Shown one piece after another: positions 43,819 to 54,092 of a stretch of 64,000 nt of DNA. Numbering within the stretch: the first letter of the stretch is position 1; each line of letters opens with the position of its first letter. The translations under genes were made by a program, and so were the position numbers. The stretch spans positions 1 through 64,000 of the forward strand of contig JAQTUW010000011.1 in the NCBI GenBank assembly GCA_028707085.1. The letters run 5' to 3'. The notes beneath the pieces were generated by a model. The model did no database searches and was not told the origin of the DNA. It saw only the letters and a program-made list of their open reading frames with translations. This DNA comes from Methylococcales bacterium. Lineage in GTDB: Bacteria; Pseudomonadota; Gammaproteobacteria; Methylococcales; Methylomonadaceae.

Positions 43819-45339
43819 ATGACCATTATCCGCCAGGACGATTTTATCGACAGCATTTGCGATGCGCTGCAATATATTTCCTACTACCACCCGCAGGATT
43901 TTATTCAGGCGCTGCATGCGGCCTACCTGAAGGAACAGAGCCCGGCGGCCAGGGACGCCATGGCGCAAATCCTGATCAATTCCAGAATGTGCGCCGAAGG
44001 CAGGCGGCCTATCTGTCAGGATACCGGCATTGTCAACGTGTTTCTGAAAATCGGCATGCAGATAAGCTGGGACGCCACGCTTAGCGTCGGCGACATGGTC
44101 AATGAAGGCGTACGCCGCGCATACAGCCATCCGGACAATGTGTTGCGGGCCTCCATCCTTTCCGATCCGGCAGGGCGGCGCATCAATACCGGCGACAACA
44201 CCCCGGCTGTGATACACATGGAAGTGGTGAGCGGCGACAAACTGGAAGTGGAGATAGCGGCCAAAGGCGGCGGCTCGGAAGCCAAATCCCGATTTGTGAT
44301 GCTGAATCCCGCTGACAGCATAGTGGACTGGGTCATGAAAACCGTGCCGGGCATGGGCGCGGGTTGGTGTCCGCCGGGCATTCTGGGCATAGGCATAGGC
44401 GGAACGGCCGAAAAAGCCATGCTGCTGGCGAAGCAGGCGTGCATGGGCGGCATCGATATTCAGGAACTGCTGGCCAGGGGTTCGCAGAACGCGCTGGAAG
44501 AGCTGCGGCTGGAACTGTATGAAAAAGTCAATGCCCTGGGCATAGGCGCTCAGGGCCTGGGCGGGCTGACCACCGTGCTGGATGTCAAAATTCTGGATTA
44601 CCCTACCCACGCCGCCAACAAGCCGGTGGCGATGATTCCCAATTGCGCGGCAACCCGGCATGCCCATTTCGTGCTGGACGGAACCGGCCCCGCGCGATTG
44701 GAGCCGCCAAGGTTGGCGGACTGGCCGCTGATCACCCAGGCTGCCGGAAACGCCCGCCACGTCAATATGGACGCCCTGACCAAAGCCGATGTCGCCGACT
44801 GGCGGCCCGGCGAAACCCTGTTGCTCAGCGGCAGCATGCTCACTGGCCGCGACGCCGCCCACAAACGCATCGTCGAACTTTTGAACGCAGGCGCGGCCCT
44901 GCCGGAAGGCGTGGACTTTACCAACAAATTCATATACTACGTGGGCCCGGTCGATCCGGTGCGCGATGAGGTGGTCGGCCCGGCCGGGCCGACGACGGCT
45001 ACCCGCATGGATAGCTTTACCGGCATCGTGCTGGCCAAAACCGGTTTGCTGGGCATGATAGGCAAGGCGGAACGCGGCCCGGAAGCCATCGCAGCCATTA
45101 AGGAGCATCAGGCCGTCTATCTGATTGCCGTCGGCGGAGCCGCCTATCTGGTTTCCAAGGCCATCCGTCGGGCGCGGGTGGTGGCTTTTCCTGAACTGGG
45201 CATGGAAGCAATCCACGAATTCGTGGTGGAGGACATGCCGGTCACCGTGGCGGTGGACAGCCGCGGCCAGTCCATACATGATACCGCGCCCCGGCAGTGG
45301 CGAATGAAGATAGGCAGGATTCCGGTGGTGGCGGTTTAA
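43819..45339 (+). CDS. fumA: Class I (iron-sulfur) fumarate hydratase
   Basis: 506 residues from the ATG at 43819 (GGGAA 5 bases upstream). A frame from 43687 adds 44 residues without family support. N-terminal half: MTIIRQDDFIDSICDALQYI and RPICQDTGIVNVFLKIGMQI, whose cysteine is one cluster ligand. Further likely ligands are in KQACMGGI and MIPNCAATRH. C-terminal beta domain: LLLSGSMLTGRDAAHKRI and YYVGPVDP. It hydrates fumarate to malate. It is divergent from dapC and convergent with mdh, whose stop is 19 bases away. Confidence 0.94.
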   Translation: MTIIRQDDFIDSICDALQYISYYHPQDFIQALHAAYLKEQSPAARDAMAQILINSRMCAEGRRPICQDTGIVNVFLKIGMQISWDATLSVGDMVNEGVRRAYSHPDNVLRASILSDPAGRRINTGDNTPAVIHMEVVSGDKLEVEIAAKGGGSEAKSRFVMLNPADSIVDWVMKTVPGMGAGWCPPGILGIGIGGTAEKAMLLAKQACMGGIDIQELLARGSQNALEELRLELYEKVNALGIGAQGLGGLTTVLDVKILDYPTHAANKPVAMIPNCAATRHAHFVLDGTGPARLEPPRLADWPLITQAAGNARHVNMDALTKADVADWRPGETLLLSGSMLTGRDAAHKRIVELLNAGAALPEGVDFTNKFIYYVGPVDPVRDEVVGPAGPTTATRMDSFTGIVLAKTGLLGMIGKAERGPEAIAAIKEHQAVYLIAVGGAAYLVSKAIRRARVVAFPELGMEAIHEFVVEDMPVTVAVDSRGQSIHDTAPRQWRMKIGRIPVVAV

Positions 45340-45358
45340 GGCATCAGGCAGGCCGGAT

Positions 45359-46336
45359 TTAAAGCAGATAGCGGATGGCCTCCCGCTCTTCCTGCAATTC
45401 CGTTTCATTGTTGCGCAGCCGCTGCAGGCTGAAGTCGTTGATATCCAGACCTTTAACGATGTTGATGCGGCCTGCCGCCACGGTGACCGGAAAGGAAAAC
45501 ACCAGCCCCTCCGCTATGCCGTAACTGCCGTCGGAAGCCACCGCCATGCTCACCCAGTCGCCATCCGCGGTGCCATGCACGATGGTGCGCATATGGGCAA
45601 TCGCGGCATTGGCGGCCGAGGCGGCGCTGGATTGGCCGCGGGCCTTGATGATTTCGGCGCCGCGGTACTGGACGGTGGGTATGAATTCGTTCACGAACCA
45701 GTCGTTTTCAACCAGGCTCAGCGCCTCGGCGCCTTTGACCCTGGCATGATGCAGGTCGGGGTACTGGGTGCAGGAATGGTTGCCCCATACCGTGACATTT
45801 TTGATGTCGGTGGTGGATACGCCGCACTTTCCGGCCAGCAGGCTGACGGCCCGGGTGTGATCCAGCATGGTCATGGCCGCAAAGCAGTCCGGGGCAAGGT
45901 CTGGCGCGTTTTTGATGGCGATCAGGGCGTTGGTGTTGGCGGGATTGCCGGTGACCAGCACTTTGACGTTGCGGTTGGCGACCTCGTTCAGGGCTTTTCC
46001 CTGTACCGCAAAAATCTCGGCGTTCTGTTGCAGCAAATCGCTTCTCAGCATCCCCTGATTGCGCGGCTTCGCGCCGACCAGAAAGGCGTAATCGACGCCG
46101 GCAAACGCTATTCGCGGCTGATCGGTGACAACGATTTTGTGTAGCAGCGGGTAGGCGCAATCGTTCAGTTCCATCACCACTCCCCGTAGGGCGGGCAATG
46201 CCGGGGTAATCTCCAGCAGCCGCAGCACTATGGGCTGATCCGCGCCCAGCAGTTCGCCGGCAGCCAGTCGAAACAATAACGAATAACTGATTTGACCCGC
46301 TGCACCTGTTACTACAATATCGACTGGGGCTTTCAT
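45359..46336 (-). CDS. mdh: Malate dehydrogenase
   Basis: 325 residues from the ATG at 46336, with AGGA 5 bases upstream. The open frame continues to 46543, but those 69 residues are low-complexity and lack support. Rossmann start [18 protein letters not shown] at 5-22. Catalytic region: [20 protein letters not shown] near 120, [20 protein letters not shown] near 155 with the R and D pair, [12 protein letters not shown] near 185 with the histidine, and [16 protein letters not shown]. It interconverts malate and oxaloacetate with NAD. It diverges from mtdA across 216 bases. Confidence 0.95.
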   Translation of the reverse strand: MKAPVDIVVTGAAGQISYSLLFRLAAGELLGADQPIVLRLLEITPALPALRGVVMELNDCAYPLLHKIVVTDQPRIAFAGVDYAFLVGAKPRNQGMLRSDLLQQNAEIFAVQGKALNEVANRNVKVLVTGNPANTNALIAIKNAPDLAPDCFAAMTMLDHTRAVSLLAGKCGVSTTDIKNVTVWGNHSCTQYPDLHHARVKGAEALSLVENDWFVNEFIPTVQYRGAEIIKARGQSSAASAANAAIAHMRTIVHGTADGDWVSMAVASDGSYGIAEGLVFSFPVTVAAGRINIVKGLDINDFSLQRLRNNETELQEEREAIRYLL

Positions 46337-46491
46337 TTCATTCCTGATTTCAATGAGGGTGGATTGTAGGCAATATGACACAAACCCCCATCGCAAACAA
46401 CAGGGGAGCTCGAAAAACCGGGCCCTGGCGTCCCGTTGGCCAGTCTGGACGCAGTTTCTAGCGCAGCCGCCAAGACGTTTGCAATATCCTG

Positions 46492-46497
46492 TATAAT
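46492..46497 (+). promoter_or_regulatory. Candidate -10 box for mtdA
   Basis: A perfect TATAAT directly preceded by TG sits 55 bases upstream of the mtdA ATG. No good -35 was seen at 16-18 bases, so this promoter may need an activator. Confidence 0.4.
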
Positions 46498-46552
46498 GCC
46501 GCAGCCCAAAATAAGCTTGCTGCCCAAATAATGACAACACCAAGGTAACTAA

Positions 46553-47410
46553 ATGAAAAAACTGTTATTTCAGTTCGATACCGATGCGCATCCGTCGGTA
46601 TTCGATACGGTCGTCGGCTATGATGGCGGTGCCGATCATGTGATCGGTCATGGCAATTTGACCCCGGAAAATGTCGGAGGTCTGGTGGACGGCGCCATTT
46701 TTACCCGCGCCCCCAAAGACAAGAAAAACACCGCCATCTTTATCGGCGGCAGCAATATGGCTGCCGGCCAGCAGTTGCTGGCTGCGGTGCAGGCGCATTT
46801 TTTTCCCGGTTTTCAGGTGTCGGTGATGCTGGACAGCAACGGCAGCAATACCACCGCCGCAGCAGCGGTGGCAAAACTGCGCAGCAGCGGCGCCTTATCC
46901 GGCAAAAAAGCCGTGGTGCTGGCCGGCACCGGCCCGGTCGGACAGCGCGCGGCGGCCATGCTGGCGCTGGAAGGCGCCGATGTTTCCATCACTTCCCGGC
47001 ATTTATCGAATGCCGAACAAGCCTGTATCGCCATGCGGCAGCGCTTCAATGTCAATTTGACGCCGCTGGCGGCCGCCGACTATGAGGCCCGCGCCGTGGT
47101 GGTCAGCGACGCCAATATCGTGCTCTGCACCGGCGCGGCTGGCGTGGAACTATTAAAACCCGAACACTGGCAGGATTGCCCGCGCCTGGAAATGCTGGCC
47201 GACGCCAACGCCACGCCGCCGCTGGGCATAGGCGGCACGGATGTTCTGGACAAAGGCGAGTTGCGCCACGGCAAGATCGTCTGGGGGGCCATCGGCTTTG
47301 GTGCATTGAAACTTGCCCTGCACAGAGCCTGCATCGCCCAGCTTTTCGAAGACAGCAAGCAGGTTCTGGACGCCGAGTTCATTTTCGAACTCGCCAAGCA
47401 GATGGCCTGA
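46553..47410 (+). CDS. mtdA: NADP-dependent methylene-tetrahydromethanopterin/methylene-tetrahydrofolate dehydrogenase
   Basis: 285 residues. Strongly MtdA-like from the first residues: [20 protein letters not shown], then [20 protein letters not shown], NAAGs replaced by [17 protein letters not shown], and the NADP Rossmann [20 protein letters not shown] near 120. The closing part ([30 protein letters not shown]) is diagnostic. MtdA oxidises methylene-H4MPT and methylene-H4F with NADP, a key branch of formaldehyde oxidation and C1 assimilation in methylotrophs. The ATG has AAGG 7 bases upstream. It begins the mtdA-gckA-glyA set. Confidence 0.95.
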   Translation: MKKLLFQFDTDAHPSVFDTVVGYDGGADHVIGHGNLTPENVGGLVDGAIFTRAPKDKKNTAIFIGGSNMAAGQQLLAAVQAHFFPGFQVSVMLDSNGSNTTAAAAVAKLRSSGALSGKKAVVLAGTGPVGQRAAAMLALEGADVSITSRHLSNAEQACIAMRQRFNVNLTPLAAADYEARAVVVSDANIVLCTGAAGVELLKPEHWQDCPRLEMLADANATPPLGIGGTDVLDKGELRHGKIVWGAIGFGALKLALHRACIAQLFEDSKQVLDAEFIFELAKQMA

Positions 47411-47431
47411 CCTTCTCATTTGCTTTCCATA

Positions 47432-48805
47432 ATGCCTAATAGTCCGGTCGAACAACTGCGCCAGCATGTTATCGCCCTTTTTCTGGCTGGCGTTGCCGCC
47501 GCCGAGCCCGGCCAGGCGGTCAGAAATGTCCTGTCGGTAGACGGCGGCCTGCTGAAAATCGGTCTGGATCTGCAGGATAAATCCAGGCAGCGGATCGGCG
47601 GCTGGCGGAAGATTCATCTGCTGGCCTTCGGCAAGGCGGCCTGCGCCATGGCCGAGGCCGCCCGGCAGATCATTCCGCCGCAGCGACTGGCGGGCAGTGG
47701 GCTGGCTGTCACGACTTATGAGAACATTCGCGCCATCGACGGTATCGAGGTCATCGGCGCAGGCCACCCGCTGCCGGATAACGCCGGTTTGCAGGCCGGC
47801 AAGCGGGTGGCCTGTCTGGCTGCGGCGGCGCGACAAGGGGAATTGCTGCTGGTGCTGATTTCCGGCGGCGGCTCCGCGCTGCTGCCCGCGCCGGTCGAGC
47901 CCATTACCCTGTCGGAAAAAATCGCCGTCACGGCGCTGCTGCTGGCCAGCGGTGCCGGAATCAATCAAATCAATTGCGTCCGCAAGCACCTGTCGCAATT
48001 AAAAGGCGGCGGGCTGGCCAGACTGGCGGCGCCTGCCGACCTGCATGCCCTGATCCTGTCGGATGTGCTGGGCGACGATCCCAGCGCCATCGCCAGTGGG
48101 CCGACGGTTGCCGATGACAGCCGTTTTGCCGATGCGGTCGGCATTCTGTCGGCGGCGAAAATCTGGGAAAAAATTCCGCCGTCGGTACAAAATCATTTGC
48201 AGCAAGGGGTTCGGAATTTGCAGGCCGAAACCCCCAAGCCGGGGGACGCCCTGTTCGGCAATACTGCGTATACCCTGGTCGGCAGTAATATTATCAGCAT
48301 AGAGGCCATGCTGAAAGCTTGCGCCGAATATCCGTATCAGGCCAGGCTGTATAGCAACCAGTTGTGCGGCGAAGCGCGTATCGCCGCGCAGAATCTGGCG
48401 GCACATGCCCGCAATCTGCAAACAGCCGGTCTGAATCAGCCAATAGCCATTATCGCTGGCGGCGAAACTACGGTAACATTGTCCGGTAACGGCAAGGGTG
48501 GCCGCAACCAGGAAATGGCGCTGGCTTTTGCCTTGGCGGCGGAGCAAAATGGGCTGAGCGGAGCCTGGACATTCCTGAGCGGCGGCACGGACGGCCGTGA
48601 TGGCCCGACCGATGCTGCCGGCGGCATCGCCGACATCGGCACGTTGCGGCGCATCCGGCAGGCAGGGCTCGATCCGCAGCATATGCTGGACGACCACGAC
48701 AGCTATCCGGCGCTTCAGGCCGCGAACGATTTACTGATGACGGGCGCCACAGGAACCAATGTGGCTGATTTGCAGATTCTGTTGCTGCACCCTGCTGATG
48801 AATAA
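47432..48805 (+). CDS. gckA: Glycerate 2-kinase (GckA/MOFRL family)
   Basis: 457 residues from the ATG at 47432. A TTG at 47420 would add four residues and neither start has a good Shine-Dalgarno. N-terminal glycerate-kinase-type domain: KIHLLAFGKAACAMAEAAR near 60, VIGAGHPLPDNAGLQAGKRV near 108, LLVLISGGGSALLPAPV near 138. C-terminal MOFRL domain: AIIAGGETTVTLSGNGKGGR near 345 and FLSGGTDGRDGPTDAAGG near 383. It phosphorylates glycerate to 2-phosphoglycerate in the serine cycle. It is 21 bases after mtdA and 24 bases before glyA. Confidence 0.93.
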   Translation: MPNSPVEQLRQHVIALFLAGVAAAEPGQAVRNVLSVDGGLLKIGLDLQDKSRQRIGGWRKIHLLAFGKAACAMAEAARQIIPPQRLAGSGLAVTTYENIRAIDGIEVIGAGHPLPDNAGLQAGKRVACLAAAARQGELLLVLISGGGSALLPAPVEPITLSEKIAVTALLLASGAGINQINCVRKHLSQLKGGGLARLAAPADLHALILSDVLGDDPSAIASGPTVADDSRFADAVGILSAAKIWEKIPPSVQNHLQQGVRNLQAETPKPGDALFGNTAYTLVGSNIISIEAMLKACAEYPYQARLYSNQLCGEARIAAQNLAAHARNLQTAGLNQPIAIIAGGETTVTLSGNGKGGRNQEMALAFALAAEQNGLSGAWTFLSGGTDGRDGPTDAAGGIADIGTLRRIRQAGLDPQHMLDDHDSYPALQAANDLLMTGATGTNVADLQILLLHPADE

Positions 48806-48829
48806 CAAAAACGCATTTAGGAGAAAACC

Positions 48830-50089
48830 ATGTTTAGCAAATCAATGACCATTGAAGGTTTTGATAACGAGTTATTCCGGGCGATGGAACAGGAGCGTCA
48901 GCGCCAGGAAGATCACATCGAACTGATCGCGTCCGAAAATTACGCCAGCCCCAGGGTGCTGGAAGCCCAGGGTTCGCTGCTGACCAATAAATATGCCGAA
49001 GGCTATCCCGACAAACGCTATTATGGCGGCTGCGAATATGTGGACATCGTCGAACAACTGGCGATAGACCGCGCCAAGCAATTGTTCGGCGCCGATTACG
49101 CCAACGTTCAACCGCATTCAGGCTCACAGGCCAATATGGCGGTATTCATGTCGCTGATCCAGCCCGGCGATACCATACTTGGTTTGAGTCTGGCCGACGG
49201 CGGCCATTTGACCCACGGCGCAAAACCCAATTTCTCGGGCAAGCTGTACAACGCCATTCAATATGGCTTGCAGCCGGAAACCGGCGAAATCGATTACCAG
49301 CAGGTGGAAAGGCTGGCCGTGGAGCACAAACCGAAAATGATCATTGCTGGTTTCTCGGCTTATTCCCGGATCTGGGACTGGCGGCGCTTTCGCGACATTG
49401 CCGATCAGGTCGGGGCTTATTTCGTGGTGGATATGGCGCACGTCGCCGGACTGGTCGCTGCCGGCCTGTACCCGAATCCGGTGCCGATTGCCGATGTGGT
49501 GACCAGCACCACCCACAAATCCTTGCGCGGGCCGCGCGGCGGCCTGATCTTGTGCAAGAGTAACCCTGAACTGGAAAAGAAAATCAATTCCAATATCTTT
49601 CCTGGTATCCAGGGTGGCCCGCTGATGCATGTCATCGCCGCTAAGGCAGTGGCTTTTAAGGAAGCACTGACCCCGGAATTCCGGGTCTATCAGCAGCAAG
49701 TCATCAAAAATGCCCAAGCCATGGCCGAGATTTTTGTAAAGCGCGGCTTCGATGTGGTTTCCGGCGGCACCGACAATCATCTGATGCTGGTGTCGCTGGT
49801 TTCCAAGGGGCTGACCGGCAAGGCTGCCGACGCAGCACTGGGCCGCGCGCACATCACCGTCAACAAGAATGCGGTGCCTAACGATCCCCAGTCGCCTTTC
49901 GTGACCAGCGGCATCCGCATCGGCACGCCGGCGCCCACTACCCGCGGTTTCAGGGAAGACGAAATGCGGGAAGTCGCCAACATGATCTGCGATGTGCTGG
50001 ACGATATCGAAAACGAAGTCGTGATTACCGCCGTGCGGGAAAAAGTACATGTCCTGTGCGCCCGGTTTCCGGTCTATTTCGCCGAATAA
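48830..50089 (+). CDS. glyA: Serine hydroxymethyltransferase
   Basis: 419 residues, close to E. coli GlyA (417). Signatures: [20 protein letters not shown] near 25, [19 protein letters not shown] near 65, the PLP lysine K230 in [15 protein letters not shown], and [14 protein letters not shown] near 364. It interconverts serine and glycine plus methylene-H4F. In this cluster it feeds C1 carbon into the serine cycle, but it also supplies normal C1 and glycine metabolism. The ATG has AGGAG 6 bases upstream. Confidence 0.97.
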   Translation: MFSKSMTIEGFDNELFRAMEQERQRQEDHIELIASENYASPRVLEAQGSLLTNKYAEGYPDKRYYGGCEYVDIVEQLAIDRAKQLFGADYANVQPHSGSQANMAVFMSLIQPGDTILGLSLADGGHLTHGAKPNFSGKLYNAIQYGLQPETGEIDYQQVERLAVEHKPKMIIAGFSAYSRIWDWRRFRDIADQVGAYFVVDMAHVAGLVAAGLYPNPVPIADVVTSTTHKSLRGPRGGLILCKSNPELEKKINSNIFPGIQGGPLMHVIAAKAVAFKEALTPEFRVYQQQVIKNAQAMAEIFVKRGFDVVSGGTDNHLMLVSLVSKGLTGKAADAALGRAHITVNKNAVPNDPQSPFVTSGIRIGTPAPTTRGFREDEMREVANMICDVLDDIENEVVITAVREKVHVLCARFPVYFAE

Positions 50090-50107
50090 AGGCTAAAGTT
50101 TAAAACC

Positions 50108-50455
50108 ATGAACAGTAGCAATGTCGATAGCGCGGTCGAAAACGATATTTTTTCCAGCTCCTTTCTGATGGGCAATGTGGGCGCGCCTTTTGTGATCGGC
50201 ATGGCTGTTGGGTTTTTCGCGAAAAAAATGCTGCAAATGGCGCTGTTCGTGGGCGGCCTGATTCTGGTCATTTTGTTCGTCGCCGAATACTACGAGATTA
50301 TCACCATCAATAACAATGTATTGCAGGATGCCGCCAGTTCGCTGATGCACAGCGCCAGAGACTCGGGCGGTTTTCTGCTGGATAGGCTGTCGGCCATCAC
50401 CAGCCAGGGCGTGAGCGGCGTCGGCGGTTTTTACGTGGGGTTCAAATTGGGTTGA
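50108..50455 (+). CDS. FUN14-family small membrane protein
   Basis: 115 residues. The central part resembles the FUN14 domain: GNVGAPFVIGMAVGFFAKKM, then LQMALFVGGLILVILFVAEY, with glycine-rich membrane helices and VSGVGGFYVGFKLG at the C-terminus. The bacterial members have no established function; eukaryotic FUNDC1 is a mitochondrial mitophagy receptor, which does not transfer directly. It is 18 bases after glyA on the same strand and may be co-transcribed. Confidence 0.7.
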   Translation: MNSSNVDSAVENDIFSSSFLMGNVGAPFVIGMAVGFFAKKMLQMALFVGGLILVILFVAEYYEIITINNNVLQDAASSLMHSARDSGGFLLDRLSAITSQGVSGVGGFYVGFKLG

Positions 50456-50527
50456 TTTTTTGAAAACCGCCGGCAAAACCGCCAAATCCGCTATGCCGTT
50501 TACCACTGCAAATCAAGCCTGGGCATT

Positions 50528-52723
50528 ATGACTCTCTATCAACTCTTCGCCACTACACCCAAGGCCATGGAAGGCATTCTCGCCGCTGAAATTGAGGCTC
50601 TGGGCGGCCGAAACGTCCAGCAGAAAATGGCGGGCGTCGCCTTTCAGGGCGATCTGGAACTGGCTTACAAGGCCTGTCTGTGGCTGCGCACCGCCAACCG
50701 CATCCTGTTGCTGCTCGGCAGTTTTGAAGTTCGCTCCCAGCAGGATCTTTATGACGGCGTAAAAAATATCGATTGGTTCGAACACCTGGCTCCGGAAGAC
50801 AGCCTGGCGGTGTCGTTCAGCAGCAAGAACAATCCAGCGATCAACAATACCCATTTCGGGGCGTTAAAGGTCAAGGACGCCATAGTTGATCAGATGCGAA
50901 GCCGGTTCGATAAACGCCCCAATATCGATACCGAACGTCCTTCCATTCGGGTCAATGTTTATCTGCATAACGAAACCGCACAACTGAGCCTGGATTTGTC
51001 CGGTGAAAGCCTACATAAACGCGGCATTCGCGATATCAGCATCGCCGCGCCGATCAAGGAAAATCTGGCGGCTGCGATGTTGCTGCGCTGCGGTTGGCCG
51101 GAGATGGCGGCCCGAGGTTGTTCGTTGCTGGATCCGATGTGCGGTTCCGGCACCCTGTTGCTGGAAGGGGCGATGATGGCTGCCGACTATGCGCCGGGTT
51201 TGCTGCGCGATTATTTCGGCTTTCTCGGCTGGAAAAAGCATGATGCCGGGCTTTGGCAAACGCTGCTGACGGAAGCAGGGCTACGCAGCGAGGCTGGCCT
51301 GAAAAAAATGCCGGTTATCGCCGGTTACGACCAGGACAGGCGGACTGTGGCCATTGCCCTGCAACATGTGGAAAACGCCGGGTTGCAAGGCAAAATCCAT
51401 GTGGAAAGGCGCGACATAGCCGATGCCGCCGCCGCGGAAAGCTGGCCAAAAGGCTTGGTTGTCTGTAATCCGCCCTATGGCGAGCGGCTGGGCGACGAAG
51501 AGCAGACCGCCGAGCTCTACCGCCGATTCGGACAGGTTCTGAAGCATAGCTTTGGCGGCTGGCAGGCCGCCATGATCATCAGCAATCCCGAGCTGGGATT
51601 CCGGCTGGGTATCCGTTCCCAAAAGCCCATCACGCTGTTCAATGGCGCGCTGGAATGCAAGCTTTTGCGTTTTAGGATCGAGGAAAAAGCTTTCTTCGAG
51701 CCCAAGCCCAGAAGCCAGGAGGAACGCCTGGAGCAGATCGGCCGCCGAAGCCAGGCTCCGGACGCCGGGGCGCAAGCCGAAATGTTTGCCAATCGGCTGC
51801 TTAAAAACCAGAAAAAACTGGACAAATGGCTGACGCAGAACCGGATAAGCTGCTATCGGCTGTATGACGCCGACTTGCCGGAATATGCGGTTGCCGTGGA
51901 TGTGTACCAAGGCGAAAAAACTTGGGTCAACGTGCAGGAATACGAATCGCCGAAAACCATTGATCCGCACAAGGCCAATCAGCGTCTGACCGGGATTATG
52001 GCGGAAATACCCAGGGTATTGAATATCTCAGCGGAACAGGTGTTTCTTAAAATTCGCCGCAAGCAGAAAAACACGGATCAGTATGAAAAACTCGGCGAAT
52101 CCGGGCGATTTCATGTCGTGGAGGAGGGCGGCTGCAAATTCTGGGTCAATTTTGAAGATTATCTGGATACCGGCCTGTTTCTGGATCATCGGCCGATGCG
52201 GCTGCTGATTCAGCAGCAGGCCGCCGGAAAAAGGTTTTTGAACCTGTTCGCCTACACCGGCAGCGCCAGCGTACACGCCGTCAAGGGCGGCGCGATCTCC
52301 AGCCTGACTGTCGACATGTCCAATACCTATCTGGACTGGGCCAAACGCAATTTCGACCTCAATGGCATCGGCGGCGATCACCGACTGCTGCGCACCAACT
52401 GTCTGCAATGGCTGGCCGAGCAGGCCGCCCGGCCGGATCGGCCGCAGTTCGAGTTGATTTTTCTTGATCCGCCGACTTTTTCCAATTCCAAAAAAATGGA
52501 CGAAGCCTTCGATATCCAGAACGATCATGTGGCGCTGCTGCATCATGCCGGGGCGCTACTGGCCCCGGGTGGTGTGCTGTATTTCTCGACCAATTTCCGC
52601 CGTTTCAAACTGGATGACCAGGCGCTGCCGGAACTGAAAATAGAAGACATCAGCGCCGCCACCATTGCCGCGGACTTTGCCCGAAATCCGAAAATTCATT
52701 ATTGCTGGCGGATCAGCCGATGA
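50528..52723 (+). CDS. rlmL: Bifunctional 23S rRNA methyltransferase RlmKL
   Basis: 731 residues, a fusion of two methyltransferases as in E. coli RlmKL. An N-terminal ferredoxin-like/THUMP region (about 1-160) precedes the RlmL domain with SAM motif LLDPMCGSGTLLLEGAMM near 200 and catalytic NPPYGERLGDE near 315 (m2G2445). The C-terminal RlmK domain has FLNLFAYTGSASVHAVKGGA near 570 and FLDPPTFSNSKKMD near 648 (m7G2069). It modifies 23S rRNA during 50S assembly. Its stop overlaps the acylphosphatase start (ATGA). Confidence 0.95.
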   Translation: MTLYQLFATTPKAMEGILAAEIEALGGRNVQQKMAGVAFQGDLELAYKACLWLRTANRILLLLGSFEVRSQQDLYDGVKNIDWFEHLAPEDSLAVSFSSKNNPAINNTHFGALKVKDAIVDQMRSRFDKRPNIDTERPSIRVNVYLHNETAQLSLDLSGESLHKRGIRDISIAAPIKENLAAAMLLRCGWPEMAARGCSLLDPMCGSGTLLLEGAMMAADYAPGLLRDYFGFLGWKKHDAGLWQTLLTEAGLRSEAGLKKMPVIAGYDQDRRTVAIALQHVENAGLQGKIHVERRDIADAAAAESWPKGLVVCNPPYGERLGDEEQTAELYRRFGQVLKHSFGGWQAAMIISNPELGFRLGIRSQKPITLFNGALECKLLRFRIEEKAFFEPKPRSQEERLEQIGRRSQAPDAGAQAEMFANRLLKNQKKLDKWLTQNRISCYRLYDADLPEYAVAVDVYQGEKTWVNVQEYESPKTIDPHKANQRLTGIMAEIPRVLNISAEQVFLKIRRKQKNTDQYEKLGESGRFHVVEEGGCKFWVNFEDYLDTGLFLDHRPMRLLIQQQAAGKRFLNLFAYTGSASVHAVKGGAISSLTVDMSNTYLDWAKRNFDLNGIGGDHRLLRTNCLQWLAEQAARPDRPQFELIFLDPPTFSNSKKMDEAFDIQNDHVALLHHAGALLAPGGVLYFSTNFRRFKLDDQALPELKIEDISAATIAADFARNPKIHYCWRISR

Positions 52724-52992
52724 AACCCTGTCTGCATATTACGGTCATAGGCAGGGTGCAAGGCGTGTATTTTAGGGTTTACACCCAAAAGCAGGCCATT
52801 AAGCTGAATCTTTCAGGTTATGTCCGCAATTTGCCCGGCGGCGAGGTCGAAATCGTTGTCCGGGGCGAGGCGGCGGCCTTGCAAAAACTGGTAGACTGGT
52901 GCCACAAAGGCCCGATACTGGCCAAGGTCAGCGAGGTGGTCGTCCGCGAGTGGCGGCTGGATGAAGCCTTCGAGGGGTTTGAGATTCGCTGA
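52720..52992 (+). CDS. acyP: Acylphosphatase
   Basis: 90 residues, the normal single-domain length. Start at 52720 overlaps the rlmKL stop (ATGA). An upstream in-frame ATG at 52702 is inside rlmKL. Active-site motif GRVQGVYFRVYTQ near 12 supplies the catalytic arginine. GYVRNLPGGEVEIVVRGE near 36 supplies the asparagine. It hydrolyses acyl phosphates such as acetyl phosphate or 1,3-bisphosphoglycerate. Its physiological substrate is rarely known. Confidence 0.93.
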   Translation: MKPCLHITVIGRVQGVYFRVYTQKQAIKLNLSGYVRNLPGGEVEIVVRGEAAALQKLVDWCHKGPILAKVSEVVVREWRLDEAFEGFEIR

Positions 52993-53165
52993 TTCGGAAA
53001 TGACAGGGCTTTGATTTATGAAGGATTTCAATGGATTTACGCCGGGATGAAACCAAGTTATGCAGAATTTGAATGTCATTTCGGATTACAATAAGGGTTA
53101 TTTTCATTAAGGCGGCCGGTGATGGCAGGCGACAATCCTGAATTTCCGGCCCGGCAGGAACAATT

Positions 53166-54092
53166 TTGGCTGAACAGATAATTCGTATCGCAACCCGGCA
53201 AAGCCCGCTGGCTTTGTGGCAGGCCGAACACGTGGCGGCCCGTTTGCAACAGGGCTTTCCGTCCCTGAAAACAGAACTGGTCAGAATGGTGACCCGTGGC
53301 GACAAAATTCTGGACGCGCCGCTGGCCAAGGTGGGCGGCAAAGGGCTGTTTGTGAAGGAGCTGGAGCAGGGCATGCTGGACGGTATCGCCGACATGGCCG
53401 TGCATTCCATGAAGGATGTGCCGGTCGAATTTCCGCCGGGACTGCATCTGGCCGCGATACTTGAGCGCGAAGACCCCAGTGATGCTTTTGTTTCCAATCG
53501 TTACCGGAATCTGGCCGAACTGCCGGCCAATGCCCGGATCGGTACGTCCAGCTTGCGCCGGCAATGCCAGATCAAGGCAAAATTCCCGGATGCCGAAATC
53601 ATGTCCTTGCGCGGCAACGTCAACACCCGTCTCGCCAAGCTTGATAACGGCGAATACGACGCCATTATCCTGGCTTCGGCAGGGCTGAAAAGACTGGGCA
53701 TGGCGGAACGGATCACGGCTGCGCTTGATGCCGCCGAAAGCTTGCCGGCGATAGGCCAGGGTGCGATAGGCATAGAATGCCGAATTGATGATGAGCAAGT
53801 GCTGCGGCTTTTATCGGGGCTGCACCACGAAGACACCAGTATCCGGGTCAGGGCGGAAAGGGCGATGAACGCCGCGCTGAACGGTGGGTGCCAGGTTCCC
53901 ATCGCCGGATTTGCAGAACTGAGAGCCGGACGGCTGTTGTTGCGCGGTCTGGTTGGCAGCCCGGACGGCGCGGTAGTGTATCGGGCCGAGGCGGAAGGCT
54001 CGCCGGAACAGCCGGAACAACTGGGCCGTAAGGTGGCGGCGGATTTGGCGGCGCAGGGCGCGGACAGAATTTTACGCGAGCTGTTTCAGTGA
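53166..54092 (+). CDS. hemC: Porphobilinogen deaminase (hydroxymethylbilane synthase)
   Basis: 308 residues. It starts with TTG at 53166; AGGAA sits 6 bases upstream and no ATG fits the conserved N-terminus [19 protein letters not shown]. Catalytic region: KGGRGLF-like [17 protein letters not shown] near 57, [20 protein letters not shown] near 76, and the dipyrromethane-anchoring cysteine C242 in [11 protein letters not shown], the same position as in E. coli. It assembles the linear tetrapyrrole for heme. It is the first of four hem genes, overlapping hemD by 4 bases. Confidence 0.96.
   Translation: MAEQIIRIATRQSPLALWQAEHVAARLQQGFPSLKTELVRMVTRGDKILDAPLAKVGGKGLFVKELEQGMLDGIADMAVHSMKDVPVEFPPGLHLAAILEREDPSDAFVSNRYRNLAELPANARIGTSSLRRQCQIKAKFPDAEIMSLRGNVNTRLAKLDNGEYDAIILASAGLKRLGMAERITAALDAAESLPAIGQGAIGIECRIDDEQVLRLLSGLHHEDTSIRVRAERAMNAALNGGCQVPIAGFAELRAGRLLLRGLVGSPDGAVVYRAEAEGSPEQPEQLGRKVAADLAAQGADRILRELFQ

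Noticed and set aside
43702..45408. 568-codon frame antisense to fumarase
   Set aside because: It is a shadow of the GC-rich fumarase gene. The plus-strand product has complete, aligned family motifs; the antisense one has none.
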